NCBI RefSeq assembly: GCF_002078875.1
Contig: NC_034412.1
Coordinates: 84,617,491 to 84,681,490, forward strand
DNA length: 64,000 nucleotides
Source: Numida meleagris
Taxonomy: Eukaryota > Chordata > Aves > Galliformes > Numididae
Direction of reading: 5' to 3'
This document shows, in pieces, positions 14,147-26,800 of the stretch. Each line of letters opens with the position of its first letter. The first letter of the stretch is position 1. The notes beneath the pieces are model-generated. The model had not been told where the DNA came from. It saw only the letters and a list, made by a program, of their open reading frames with translations, and did not search any database. The translations under genes and the position numbers were made by a program.

Positions 14147-16431
14147 TCAAATAAATGGAAAACTACAAAATGATGGAATCTAAAATGTACTTTGTGTATG
14201 TTTGCTCTGATATGTTTTTAACTTTAACTGAATAAAATTCAGCTTACTTGGTCTGCGTTGTTGTGTTACAGGTGCAACTACTGTCACACAGCCATAAGTG
14301 AGTAATTACCTAATGCACTTGGTAAATAGAAATGCATAATCAAAGGAACATATTGCTCTTATTCCTAGCGCAGCAAATTTATTATTGTCAATAGTGTGAC
14401 ACTTACTCATGTTGTCACTTAAGTGGTAGCAGCATTTCTTTTGAAAAAATGGAATCCGAGAATTGTTCCCTAGATGCATGTAGGAATGAGTCTGAACAGG
14501 AACGCGTGTTATGCAGTCACATAACAAATATTTACTGAAATGAAACTAGACCAAAGGTAACATAATAAGCACGCATGCACTGCACACACACACTCAAAAT
14601 TGAACCATACTGTACGTTTTTTAGTGTCTTATCATTCTCTTGCCTGACTTTGTATGTTCCCATACAGATGAAAGGCAGCAGTTGGTCCATTTCTACCATC
14701 ACACTGTTTGGGACTAGAACTGGACAGCCACAAATGACAAGGACACCAGAAGTAGATGATAGTAATGGAACACAGAATTCAGGGGAACAACTTACCATAG
14801 CTTCATTCCCTCTGTTCACATTTTACATATGAAAAATAAGTGCATTCATGAAAAAAAAAAAAACAGAACAGCTTATTGCCCATTTCTTGTCTGTGCAACC
14901 CAGAGAAAAGGCATCTGAATCCATCTCTGAGTATTGGTTTATTCTTGTGCCGTAAGGCCTTTTTAAAAAGTCAGTACAGTATAATGCAATTAGGCTTATT
15001 ATTCACCTAACTGTCTATTCTTCCCATTTTTTGTTTTTAAATTTCTAGCGAGTTTTCCATCTGCTACAAATAAAAGGATTTGATGAATAAATGATTTACA
15101 GCCTGCAGGAGGAGAAGAGTTCATATTAAACATTCTTCAGACAGGAGACTTGCAAAAGAGAATATTTTCTCATAGAAAAAAGAGCATCTGTGGACCAGTT
15201 GGTTTCTTGCTGAATAAGCCAACTGGATATGATACTACTTTTGGCAGCTTCTTTATTCTTGTGTGGGCTTCATTTATCTGAATGCCATATATATTATTCA
15301 ATACAAATCTATATTCAATATCATACATATCATGTTTTATGATGTTGGCATTGGTTTCCTAGGTTAATTATTTAACATCAGGTGGTGCTAAAATTCTAGT
15401 GCTTTTTCATACTTAATAAACATGAGTCAGCTAATGCTCAGACACATTCATAAACAGAAAAAAAAATGAAAAAAAGTAACAGCAAACTGCCTCAAATGCT
15501 CCTTTCCTGTGACTCATTCAAGAACTTTTTTTTCATGACCTTATGGAAAAGAAGTGAAATTTCAAGCATGGTAAATAAAGGAAAGAATTTATAATTCCTT
15601 ACAAATACAGCAATGCATAAAAGTAGATTTTAACAAGTGAATGAAATGGAACAAGCATTGACAGCCCAGGAAAGGGAAGAGCCTTCTCTGCTCTCAGAGC
15701 AAGGGTAAAAAGGGAATCACAGATGCTGTCGGGATGGTCCCTCCACCTTATCACAAGCAGGAGAGCTTTACTGCCTCTCATCTGTCACCAAAGGATGTGT
15801 TTTCTTCTGCAATCCACATTATTAGCCTTGAATTGGTCTGTTTAGCTGTAACTATACTGGAAATAATGTTTTAAACATAAAGGAGAATATAACTTATTAC
15901 AATTAACTCTCTTCTCTACCTACATAACCACTTAATCTATGGTTTCCTGAAACAGCTGGGAGGATAACGTGCTCAGTGCAGAGAGCAGGATTACATTACA
16001 CTGATACTGCTGCTAAACTCTTCATTGCCTTATTCAGGAGACAGGTTTGGCATTGCACCTGTTCACTGAAGGACCTTGGCTCTTTCCAATTGCAGCCTTT
16101 TCTTTGGCAGACTGGCCATCATCTCTTGTGTTTGACTGTCCTATAATAACTGTTTACTGAGAGATGATACCTTCTGAATTTCTTTTTCCCCAAGCTAGGG
16201 ATTCAGAATGCAGTTTCAGCAGACATTATCAGCGGCTGGACATTCAAAGACAGTGTTCAACTAGCCAAAGGTGGTGAGAGCTGTGCAAGGACAGGACTGT
16301 ATTCAGCCATAAAGGAATCCAAACAAAAACTGTTTTCTCAGCTGCATCAGGTCCCTGGTTCAGGTCATCAAGCAGTTCTGTAAACAATCTTTTCTACCAA
16401 CATTGCCACTAAAATATAGCCTATTGAACTA

Positions 16432-16472
16432 CAGGTATTACAGCACATACAGGTCTTCAGGTATTACAGCAC
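16432..16472. repeat. 15-bp direct repeat, period 26
   Basis: CAGGTATTACAGCAC occurs at 16432-16446 and again at 16458-16472. The linker ATACAGGTCTT also echoes the unit start. This is a local tandem duplication. Confidence 0.85.
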
Positions 16473-17803
16473 TTTGAGATATTACCATCCTCTCATCTCC
16501 TGATAATTGTACTGCCAGTCCTTAGAGTACAATGTTGTAGGCATACTGGATCAGGATTTTTTTTTATACATTTGCTTTAAAGTGCTGGCCATGCAGAAAC
16601 AAGAAGAGAAGAGGCATGTTGTGGCTAATGTAGGGTGCTTTGGCATGACTCACCTTCATCCACTGGAGCTAGTTCAGACAAACCTGTGAGCTGACAAACA
16701 CACTTGATACAAATGTTTAAATGTAATGAGCTATGAGCATTCATTCCATCTTCACTGGTGTTAGACATAACAGCACTCAAACGCCCTAAGTGAGGAAGAG
16801 CAGGACCTCAAAACTTGTTTGTGAGGACACTGCATTGCAGATTGGTCTAGCTAGAAGTTGGTAGGTAAGTCATATTTTTTAAAGATATTTAAGTATCTGG
16901 AAACGCAGGAAACTAACGAATGGAATTTTCAAAAGTACTTCTGTAAATACGAGGTTCTTTGTAGATGCACACATGTGGTAGCTCTCATAGCCTTCTGAAG
17001 GTTTTGTGAATATCGTCACCTGGAAATAGGCTCTACCTCTGGAAAAAAAAAAAAACATTGAATCCGCAGCTGGCACAAAAAATGTTACATTTAAAATATC
17101 TACAAAAGGGGGTGATAAAAATAAAATCTTCTAATCTTTAACAATGCCTACTGAAAGAAAGGTCATTTCACTGTAACAAATATCATTATGCTGTCTATGC
17201 CATCTCCAGTGATAAGTTTTCTGTAGCTTAGACAAAATTTTTAGTAAAGTCTTGCTTTCACCTTAGGCAAAAATTAAACAGAAAACCAACCAGTGGGTGG
17301 AGGAAACCTTCATCAGTTCTGTTACCTTCGGAATATCTGCAATCATATCACAGGAATTCAGCATTATAAGAAGTAGAAGAATGGAAGAAACCCAAATCAT
17401 CATATTAAATATAAAGGTATTAGACATACACTAGATTTTTCCAGATAATAAACAGGACTCTCAACTTATTTAAATCAATACAGACTCATTTAAACCAACA
17501 CTCTTTGTTCTCACATAATATCTTTCATCTGTGGAAAGAGGACTTGAAGAAAACAGAAACTATGTATAGTTGTTCCATTGTACCTCTGTACTTCTGTAAT
17601 GGTATAAAGGACTTTATTAAAATGAGACTGAAGTCTTCCCTCTCTGGACCCAGAAAAGAATAACAAAGGATATTCTGAGGTTATTTGGACATCCTTCCTA
17701 AACCAACTGCTCAAACTGTATAATAGCAAAAAAAATTAAAATTCCAGAGCAGAGTTTGGTAGAGCCAGATATCGTTCAAAGAACAAGAATAACCATGTAT
17801 AAA

Positions 17804-18323
17804 TGTCAACAGTTTACGGGCGTTAGGCCCGATTCCGTGACGAAGGGGATGGGAGACCCACAGGCCCACGCCCTGGGAAAAGGGGAAAGGGTAAGGAGAT
17901 GGCCCTGAGAGCAAAGAACAGCGGCAACAATCTGAGGAGAAACAAACTAATTTACTAAATAAAATATCGGAATGCAAAACAACACACTATAATACAATAT
18001 AATTACAATTTAAGCTGATAAATCCAATACAGAGAGAGAGAATGTCCCAAAATCAAGGTAGGCCTTACTCTACTACTGACGATAAGACAGCTGGAGAGCG
18101 AGGTGCTGTCAAGACGAGAGATGGGTGGAAAAAGGGATGAGGTCTTGTGATCTGCAAGTTTTTATGCTGCGAGCTTTTATCTTTTCCCTCCAGCTGGAAA
18201 ATGGTAACAGAGGAGCAAAGTACCGTGGGGAATGTAGTAGTCCTTCTCTTCTGAGAACCAGGTACATTCATTACATGATGTTATGATATGGAGTACCAAT
18301 AACCGAAAATCAAAACCATGACA
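17804..18323 (-). mobile_element. Solo LTR of an ERVL-like endogenous retrovirus (copy 1)
   Basis: A 520-bp element reads on the minus strand from TGTCATGGTTTT to a TTGACA end, the TG...CA ends of a retroviral LTR. It is flanked by a perfect 5-bp target duplication, ATAAA at 17799-17803 and 18324-18328. It aligns along its length with the LTRs at 43778 and 46349. The TGTCATGGTTT start and the 5-bp duplication point to the avian ERVL-like (class III) group, by recall. The position matching the TATA box of the other copies reads CATAAAAA (minus strand, 18159-18166), so the core promoter looks weakened. No gag, pol or env sequence is adjacent, so this is a recombined solo LTR. Confidence 0.9.
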
Positions 18324-21300
18324 ATAAATTAGCTAGACTCCAAGTACTCATGAAACAACTCGTGTCTCATAAAATCCCCTCCACTGATATAAACGCATTT
18401 CAGTTTTTAGTTCCTGCCTGTCAATCCAGTGCATGCTATGCAACTTGCTTGCACAGATTTAACTTGTTCACTCTTTTACAGAGCTAATTTAAAGCCATGC
18501 CTGCTCTACAAATTTTCCAGCAGGGCCGTCAATAATCTGCTAACTTGATATGTTGCTTTACAGTTTATCACAAAAAAGACAATGAAGTTAAATGCAGCAG
18601 AAGGATGCAGACAGTCCCAGCAGTTATGGTTCATGGCTAGTATGTTCTGCAGCCCAAACTAAAGATTTGTAGTGGATCAAGTTATTTTTCTTTTTTATCC
18701 CTAGAAAAGTCTCCTAAATTATTTGTATTTTGACAGCTGTAACTCAAGCATGAGGAAGAGACAGCATCTGAATGAAAACAGATTATTCTTGTGGCTTTCA
18801 GGAAGCTCATCTATCAGTAAAGAAAGTAGTTCTTTTTTTAAAATGTTTTCTACTGTGGTAAGTGCATACCTTATGTAACAAGAGTGCCAGCTTTCTTCTT
18901 TCCAGTTCATACTTCAAAATGAAACAAAAAGAATATGCAGATGTTGCTACTAAGGGAAATGGCAATTAGCTTATGCAAGCAAGCAGTACAGCAGTAAGAC
19001 AAAGTAGACAATACAGGCTGGTTTGTGAAACATGGACCACAAGAACAGCCCTTGTTCCTTTGCAAGGCATCTATTAATCACTTCCTAGTAACTTTTTAGC
19101 CTCCATGGACAATCTCTGAGAAAAAAAAAACAGTGTCTTCTTATCTGACTGTCCAGGCTAAATTAATAATAATAATAAAAAGCAGAAGCTTCTACAGCCA
19201 CCACCCTTTATTGAATGTAACATCTGGAGGACCGTGCCAATCTGATAAGAGAGGTCTCTGACACAGTGGACATCGTGATCAGAGAAAGTCTTTCATAAAT
19301 TGCAGAGCAAGGCCACAACTATGCTCAGATGGTTAGATAAAAAGATGTATAAATGTGAAGTTGCTAAACATTTTTGCTTTTTTTTCATTTCATGCTACGT
19401 AATTCATATGGATAGTCATGGAAAAAGGGGAACCAGGTCTCTCTGTAATATCCCCAGAGGAATACTGTGGAATCTCTACTTCCCCTCAATTAGATCTATA
19501 TCAACAGATTTTCTCTAAGAGGCTCTCTCCTGACACATCATGTTACTGTCAAATATAGATCAGCTCATGGGGTAAAGGTGAAAGTTAGCACAAACTAGAG
19601 TGTTAGATGTTAGTAGTTATCCCATAACAAACTGATGTTTTGATTCTTTTCTTTCATGAGATGGCTTTATTTACTGTGTACCTCATGTAATAGAGGTTTT
19701 ATCTCAAAATCACTGAGTATGATATCACTGAGACATGGTGGTGCTGCTCTTGCTGAGTATGTACAAAGGCCGCTTGTCTTGATTGACAACTAGGGGAAAA
19801 ATAATATTCAGGAAAGTAAAGTGTGGCTTTAGGTGAACCTTGAAGTTCACAAAAGGGGCTCACTGCCCTGCTTCTGCCTTCTGCAGAAATCATGAATAGG
19901 TGCAGAAAAAAGCAGGCAGCAGCGCTGTAGCAGTGAGGTCAAGGATAAAATCGCCTACAGTTATTATTTTTATTAGATTTATAGTTTTAACTAAGTTTAG
20001 CTAAAGACAGCACTACATTCTTTTCTAATAAAGAAAATAGTAGTTAAATATAGCAATTGAAAATGTTTGTAAATAAAATTATAAACTGCTGAAAGGATCA
20101 AGTTCTTCAATAATTTTGAAGCACTCATATTGATATTTCATTTGTAGGACGTAACAAAGTTCCTTTAAATTGCTGAGTGTAACTGAACAGATCTGGCTGT
20201 AGACTGCTGTTCTGAGGATTAAATATAGGAAAGGTAAGTCATCATTCTATAATTAATGGCCCCAAAAGTGTTTTTCTACTTGAATTTTGTGGGTGAACAT
20301 CAGAATGACAATTAGTATTTCCTCTAAGTAAACTACCATCAAATCATTTAAAATTTTATATACTTGATAGCAAGATGCACTTCACTGTCTTATTGCAAAA
20401 AATGGCCAATGCAACTTGTCATACCATTTACTGTACTGTTTCCAAAAGTTATGTTCCATTGCCATTCTCCATGGCTGGCTGTAAAAAAAACATGTACAGG
20501 ATTTAAACAACTTCTGAAAGACCTTGACAACATTACTTCAGATGTCCAAGTGATGTATAACAAAAATCTCCACAGCTTTACTTGGGAAACCAGTCACGCA
20601 ATACTGACCTTTTTTATACTACACTTTCAGCTAACTGTAATTTAGAACATGCTTGCATTAAACTTGTCAGGCAGGGTTCCAAGACAGAATAATAAAACTA
20701 AGGTAATTTACCATCTTTTTTTAAAACTGCATGAGATTGGGAGTCTGGAAAGAGTCCTCATTGGATTTCAACTAAGGCTCCCTATGAAGATTTTGGAAGC
20801 AAAGAACTTTTCCCCAAACAGTTTTGTTTGAAAGATCATGCAAATTAGACCCTTAAAACCTATTTTTCTAACAATTATCGCTACTCCACTTCACCCTCTT
20901 CTGCCAATGTCTTTCAAATGAGTGAGTTTTGAAGTAATATAACTGGAGTTAAGGAGCCCAGATAAGCTGCTTGCTAGAAGTGTAAAAGGGACTACTCTTA
21001 AATGCTAAGTGATTTATCTATTCTGAATTCCTCAAATACTCTACCGTTTGCCTATAATGCTCAGGGTTTCAATGAAATTATTTTGAAAAACACAGAGACT
21101 ATGTAGCGTATTTTAAGAATGATTATTGGCTTAGTAGAGTTAATATAACCTATTTTATTCTTAGTGTGTTTTCTGAATCTAACAGACTGGTTCATAACTT
21201 ATTGCCCCATCAATTCTTGTTCTATTCAAAATTAAGGGAGCCAAAAAGAGGCACAAGTGTTCATCTAAAGCATTTCCACTTCCCAGAAACTAATAAGCAA

Positions 21301-21422
21301 TAAATATAATGCAATGTTATTAAAACACTGTAAACAGGGTTCAAAGTTAATCCTTTACGCACTTGTGAATGTAAATCAGCACGGGGTGCAGAAGGATAGC
21401 TTTACAAGAAAGCCTCTTTTAC

Positions 21423-21486
21423 TGGATAAAGAATAGATAAAAAATGAGAATAGATAAAAAAAGGAATGAAGAATGGATAACAAAGG
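21423..21486. repeat. Degenerate short tandem repeat
   Basis: Units of the form GAATAGATAAAAAA recur about three times (GAATAGATAA, GAATAGATAA, GAATGGATAA) with a spacing of about 17-23 bases. This is a small decayed minisatellite. Confidence 0.65.
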
Positions 21487-23825
21487 TTAAACAAGCTTTT
21501 AGTTCTGTTATCCAACAAGGATAACTTCTATACAAGGTCACACTGCTCAAAATGGACAGAATCCACATCACTTATCATCATAGTAGCAGTCCTCAGTCTG
21601 CCTTTTCTGAGCATGAACCCTAGAATAATTCAAATTTATACACTGCAATGTTATAATGTAGTGCAATAATGAAGGTTAGTTTCACAGCTAAGAAATATCT
21701 GAAACTCTCTCTTTTGGACTTTCCTGAATGTACCTAAAAGTTTCAAGACCTTATTTCCATCTCTCTTGGGTGGTATTTCACAGCTTTCCCTTCCCCAGGC
21801 TTGATCTTGGTGACAATAAGATATTGGTCATGACTGTTTTATCAAAAGCATCTGCAGATTTATATTTATATGACACAGCGGTCACACCTGTGAAAGAAGA
21901 AGCAGAGCATGAATTCCTGAAAGGCAGGAATGTCTACTGAACTGCGTGAAAGCTTTGATTCTTTGTATATTCCACTGAAGTGATCTAACCTCATTCCTGG
22001 AGGTAAAACAAAACGGAAAAAAAAAAAACCCTCCTCACTCAGCCCATTATTGCTGGTGCTTCCCATGTCTCTTGCAGTCTGACTGCCAGCTTTTCATCGA
22101 TTCATCCCTCATAGCCTTTCCTAATCTATTTGTGCCCCCTCCCCTTTTCTGAAATCTTTGAAGTTTTGGATCTCTGCTGAAACCAGGCATAGCCCTAGGA
22201 AGAGTACACCATTCCAGCCTATATGGAGTCAGTTTGTTTCCTCATAGCCTAGCAGCCACTCATATCTAAAATTCTTTGAAGTTGTGTACCTGAGGCTGCC
22301 TTATCTCTGTCATTGTTCTACCATCTCTGCTCAGCTCTTAACAACTTTGTTGCCTTTTCCTGTAATTTAACTCTATGCATTCAGGTAGTCAGCAGAACAA
22401 AGCTGAAGAGAGAGAATCAAACAATAGCTACGTAACAAGTTCTGAAAGTATATATTCCCAGATTTACGGGTTGGATAGAACAAATAGTAAATGTCAATTA
22501 ATATATAAATTTTCAAGTCTTGGTAGTTATTTAACTTGCTATCAAACAAAGCAGACTGAAATGCAAAATGTTTTGTGACTCAAGTTTGACACTGACAAGA
22601 TGCTTATAGCCCTTGGACTATTTTCAGTATGCTGTGGAAAGCCAAGCTGACTTTGGATTTAAATGTATACCTTGTTTCCCAGAGTAGAGCTCACACCAGA
22701 ATTTGGATCCCTATGTTCTCTGTCTATCACACAAGAAACAAGTCTCACAAATATCTCTGCACTGTTGATGTATTTGCACAGAGTGTATCAACAGAAAACA
22801 GTGTACTGCAAGGTGCTCAGTTTTGTGTAAGGATGGTCCTTCCAGCTCTCCTGGAGCCAGGATCCAGAATCTCCTCTTGAGGACAGAGATGTTCTTTTAG
22901 CACAGCTGAGGAGAACTTGGTTAAGTTTAGAACAAAGCTGTGTCCTGGTGGTGTTCTTATGAATACCAGTGGGTAGCATTCATTCCATACAGATTTAAAT
23001 GGCTGTGGTTGAGGTAATTCTGTCACAGCCAATGGCAAGAAAAAGCCATTTGTTGAGGTTGGCTGACCTGACATTTTTCTGACATCTGTTCTTGGGTAAG
23101 ATGAATAACATCTTAAATTTGCTGTCCATTGACTGCTGAGATAGCTGAGATGTTCTACCTCAAAAGCAGGCCTAGTTTGGATGTCTGTGGTTTTTTTTTC
23201 TGTTTCACAAAGGAAAAACAATACCATTCAAATTAAATATGAAATATATAAAAAAACTTGACTATGAGATCACAGCCAGTACACCTTTTAGGTTAAGTTT
23301 TCTAGTAAATCTCTTCAGATAATGATACCTCTAGCTTAATTAGTTGCATAAAGTATCACATAACTATGGTGAGTCATGTGTTATACATGACATGCATTGG
23401 CCAAATTAATGTACAACTGTCTTCCTCCTTTTTCTATTAGTTTGATTATAGAACTACAAAAGGAGGTGAAAGGGGCCTGTAATAGCATTGTTAAAGCAAG
23501 GATTTCAACCAGGTCTTCAAAAACACAAAAACTGGAAGCATCAGCCAAATTTGGGTCATGAAGTAGGTTTTGGTTTAAATCTTTTGGAAGTTTATAGTAG
23601 GATTTCAGTGTCAAACTGTGTTATTAAGAGTGTTAAGTTTAATGTTCACTTTGATATTTAGCGCAACCAAATTTGGGGAAAAAAAGACACAAAAAGACCT
23701 AGCATAAACCTTAATATACCTAAAAGAGTGGAGCCCAGTATCTAATCTTTGGGAGAAGTCAGTGAGGCAGTGCCTAAGAAGCTGTTTGGCAGATCTGTTT
23801 TCAATTTATTGTTTCGGTCCAAAAT

Positions 23826-23859
23826 GAAAAAACAAAAAAACAAAAAACAAAAAAAAAAT
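23826..23859. repeat. A-rich (CAAAAAA)n low-complexity tract
   Basis: Runs of 5-10 A are separated by single C. It is simple sequence and could be a decayed retroposon tail, though no element body is visible upstream. Confidence 0.8.
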
Positions 23860-26800
23860 CCACAGACTATTTATATACTTCTGTTGGCCATGCTTCACAA
23901 ATAAATGAGGCTCGTAAAAATCTTATGCCTGCCAAGAAGGAACCCCCCTTGATTATTGGCATTTCAATGCAATTACAGAATTCAGGTTTAAAAATTAGAC
24001 TGAATGATAAAAAGCACATTCTTCATAAATATTTAACCTTCTTCAGCATGACAGTAATTATAGTGTGGAGCTCAGTAGCTGCATATTCCATTTAAAAGAT
24101 CTGTCATACCTTCCATTCTAAATGCTTCCTTTCAAAGGTTTGTAATGCCAAGATAAAAAGAAAACTCCCCCAAGGTGGAAACTTGGAATAAAATCTCAGC
24201 TTCTAAAAAATATTATTAATAGTAGAATCTGAGGATGAGAGGGACTGTTTGAAACATAGTAAGATTTTACAACCACTGCTTCCTTCTCCTGAGCAAAATA
24301 CTTAATAACGTTGGATAGTCATTCCATTTTTACACTCCCAAAAATATCTGCAAAAGATTGTAAAATACTTTCATAATGAAAATACTGATTTTTCTGAAAC
24401 ATTTTTGTTGGGTGTTTTTGTCCCTTGATCTCATTGATACCTCATCAAAAAATGTTTCAGTAAAGTATTTGCTGTCCAATAGGGTTATTTTACAACAAAT
24501 GAAATGTTTATTTTCCAGAAATTCTAAATAAACCTAAAAAGCATTATTCAGTCAGGTTTAGATAGGCGTAAATACATTTTGAGAGGTATAAACATATTAC
24601 GGAAAGCTCATGAATAGCTTTGAAGAAGGTTTAGATAACACTCAAATCCAATTCCCAAGTTGATTAACTGGGGGCAGCTAATTCACCCATTTGAAGCCTG
24701 AAGGGATGTGGATAAGGTGGGAAGAGCAAAAAGTACTAAAGCTAATCTACGCACTTTAGTTAAGCAACATTAAGAAGTCTCATCAGAAGAGGGCAATATC
24801 TCTGGCTGTGCTAGCATCCAGGCATTTGACCCAGGTGTTCCTTTGTTACAGAACCAGGATGGCATTCCCTCTGCCGTCAGTTTTGCTGTTCAGCACATGC
24901 CATCAGGACATGTTAGGAACAATCAGCACTTTCCCCTTTCCTGCAAGGGAAGAGCAGGAGTGGCTCCCGGGAGCTACTTTCCCATTCCCTGCCCACACAG
25001 TGTGGATAAGAAACTCGCCTGGTTTATGTGTGGGTGGTGGGAAGGTGGAAACAAATAAAGACACACATGTTTATATGGCACTTCATCTCTACTGAAGTCA
25101 GGTTTGGAGCCCAGCTGCTGCTTATGCAGCTTTGAAAATCTCTGTCCTTGGAACTGAACTATCACTAGAGGCTGTATCAGTGAAGAGAAACTGACAACAT
25201 CTCTCAGAGACGATAGGATTAGCCAAAGAAATGCAATTGAAACTAATGGAAAAAAAAAAAAAACCAAAAAATCAAATACTCTTTAGTCACTGCTAGAAGA
25301 CAGTTTTAACTCTAAAATTAGACCATAAATGACAATGTAAAACCTGAATCCAAAATCTGAACTATGATATTACTTGCATTAAAAATAAATAAATTCATAA
25401 ACTTGAAAGTAATAGGAGAAATCAATATATCATTCTCAGGAAGACCTGCTTATCTGGTAATGAAGCTGTTGTTACTGGGACAGGGCCATCTCTTATTTCA
25501 TGTTTTACTGCCATTTTTTAACTTGTTCATGTGACCGTGGCTGTCAGGTAACAAGGATGCTTTCCTCACTTGTGCCTCCATACTCATGCCTGTGTTCACC
25601 TCCATTCTTTCCAAATTCTTTGTACATCTTCTGAAGAAACAAGAGATTAAGAAGATTATGTGTCCTATAATTTTCTTGAAGAAATCCTAGTTGTTATTGA
25701 ATAGACCAATTTTACGGTTTGATTTCAAAGTGGAATTAGATTTTGGAGATTAGTTCACCTGATTGGCTATTATTCAAACATCATTAAAATGCAAGACATT
25801 GAGTCCATATACCTGAGTCCACAGTTTAAGGTTCTTTGCAGTTCAAAAGTTTGAGCTGCTCTATAACTCTTCAAGTGAACTGACTCTCTCAGTATCCACT
25901 ATGGGATGATACTGGAAGACTATAAGCACTTGACTGTTTTTATCTTCATCCTCATTCAGCAGTGAACACATCAGCAGCAGGGTTAATACTTACACAATAG
26001 CTCAGGCTTAAGCACTGAACAGAATTGAAAGGCTCTGTATATGAATGTTGGAAGACTCTGCAACGATACCAGCTATGAGTGTTCTGACACAAGAGGATGC
26101 TCTAGAAAAGCCTATTTCATTCTCTTCTGGTGATGAAGGCATTTAATTAGTTTTGTCCTAGAAATCACGCACGTGAATTATAATGCGTGATACAAATCCA
26201 GATATACTAATTATACAGTCATATGTACTAAAACGTTTCTCTCTTCTTTTTTTTTTTTTTCCAGGAGGAATTTCTGCCTTTTTTTCCATCCAGGACAAGA
26301 TAGGAGAGCTGTAGCACTCAACATTTCAGGGCATTATAATGCAAACTGCTCGCAGCCTCTCACTGCTTCTGGAGGAGTAGTGATCCTTGCCTTCTCCTGA
26401 GCACAGTCTTCAAAGCAAATCATGAGCCTGTCACAATTCACCTCTTGGACCACACTGCCGCTATGCAGTATGGATATGCATGATGATGTCCTAAGGCAAC
26501 CAGAGTGCTGAAGCATCCCAGTCACCACCCATTCTTCAGGATACAGCCATACCAGGGGCATAAAAACAATTTCAGAATATGTTTACATACTGTGTTGAAA
26601 ATGATGCAAGGTTAAGAAATTTCCATGCCTCTCTCCACCACTTAAAACTCTTGACCCTCCAGTTTATTCTGCCTTTAATGACTTCCTGCTCTAATCCCAT
26701 GTAGTATGTGTCAGTAATATTGACTGCAGAATTTTGCTATGAATTAGATCACTAAAACTATTAAGGCTAAAATTCTTATCTCTCCATTAACATTTTTTTT

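Larger units (their letters stand above)
9201..17798. other. Gene-free flank downstream of HS3ST1
   Basis: There are only short open frames on both strands, none with a recognisable domain or codon pattern. Apart from the two possible distal poly(A) signals, I note an A11(TA)8 tract at 12258-12284, a small palindrome at 14128-14146 and a 15-base repeat at 16432-16472. No RNA gene is recognisable. Confidence 0.6.

Noticed and set aside
22817..23227. 136-codon minus-strand open frame
   Set aside because: It has no recognisable domain, signal or conserved motif and no splice or poly(A) context, and other short frames overlap it on both strands. This length is expected by chance in 64 kb.
26247..26268. 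T14 followed by CCAGG as a splice acceptor
   Set aside because: A pyrimidine tract with CAG resembles an acceptor, but no open exon, partner donor or poly(A) signal follows.
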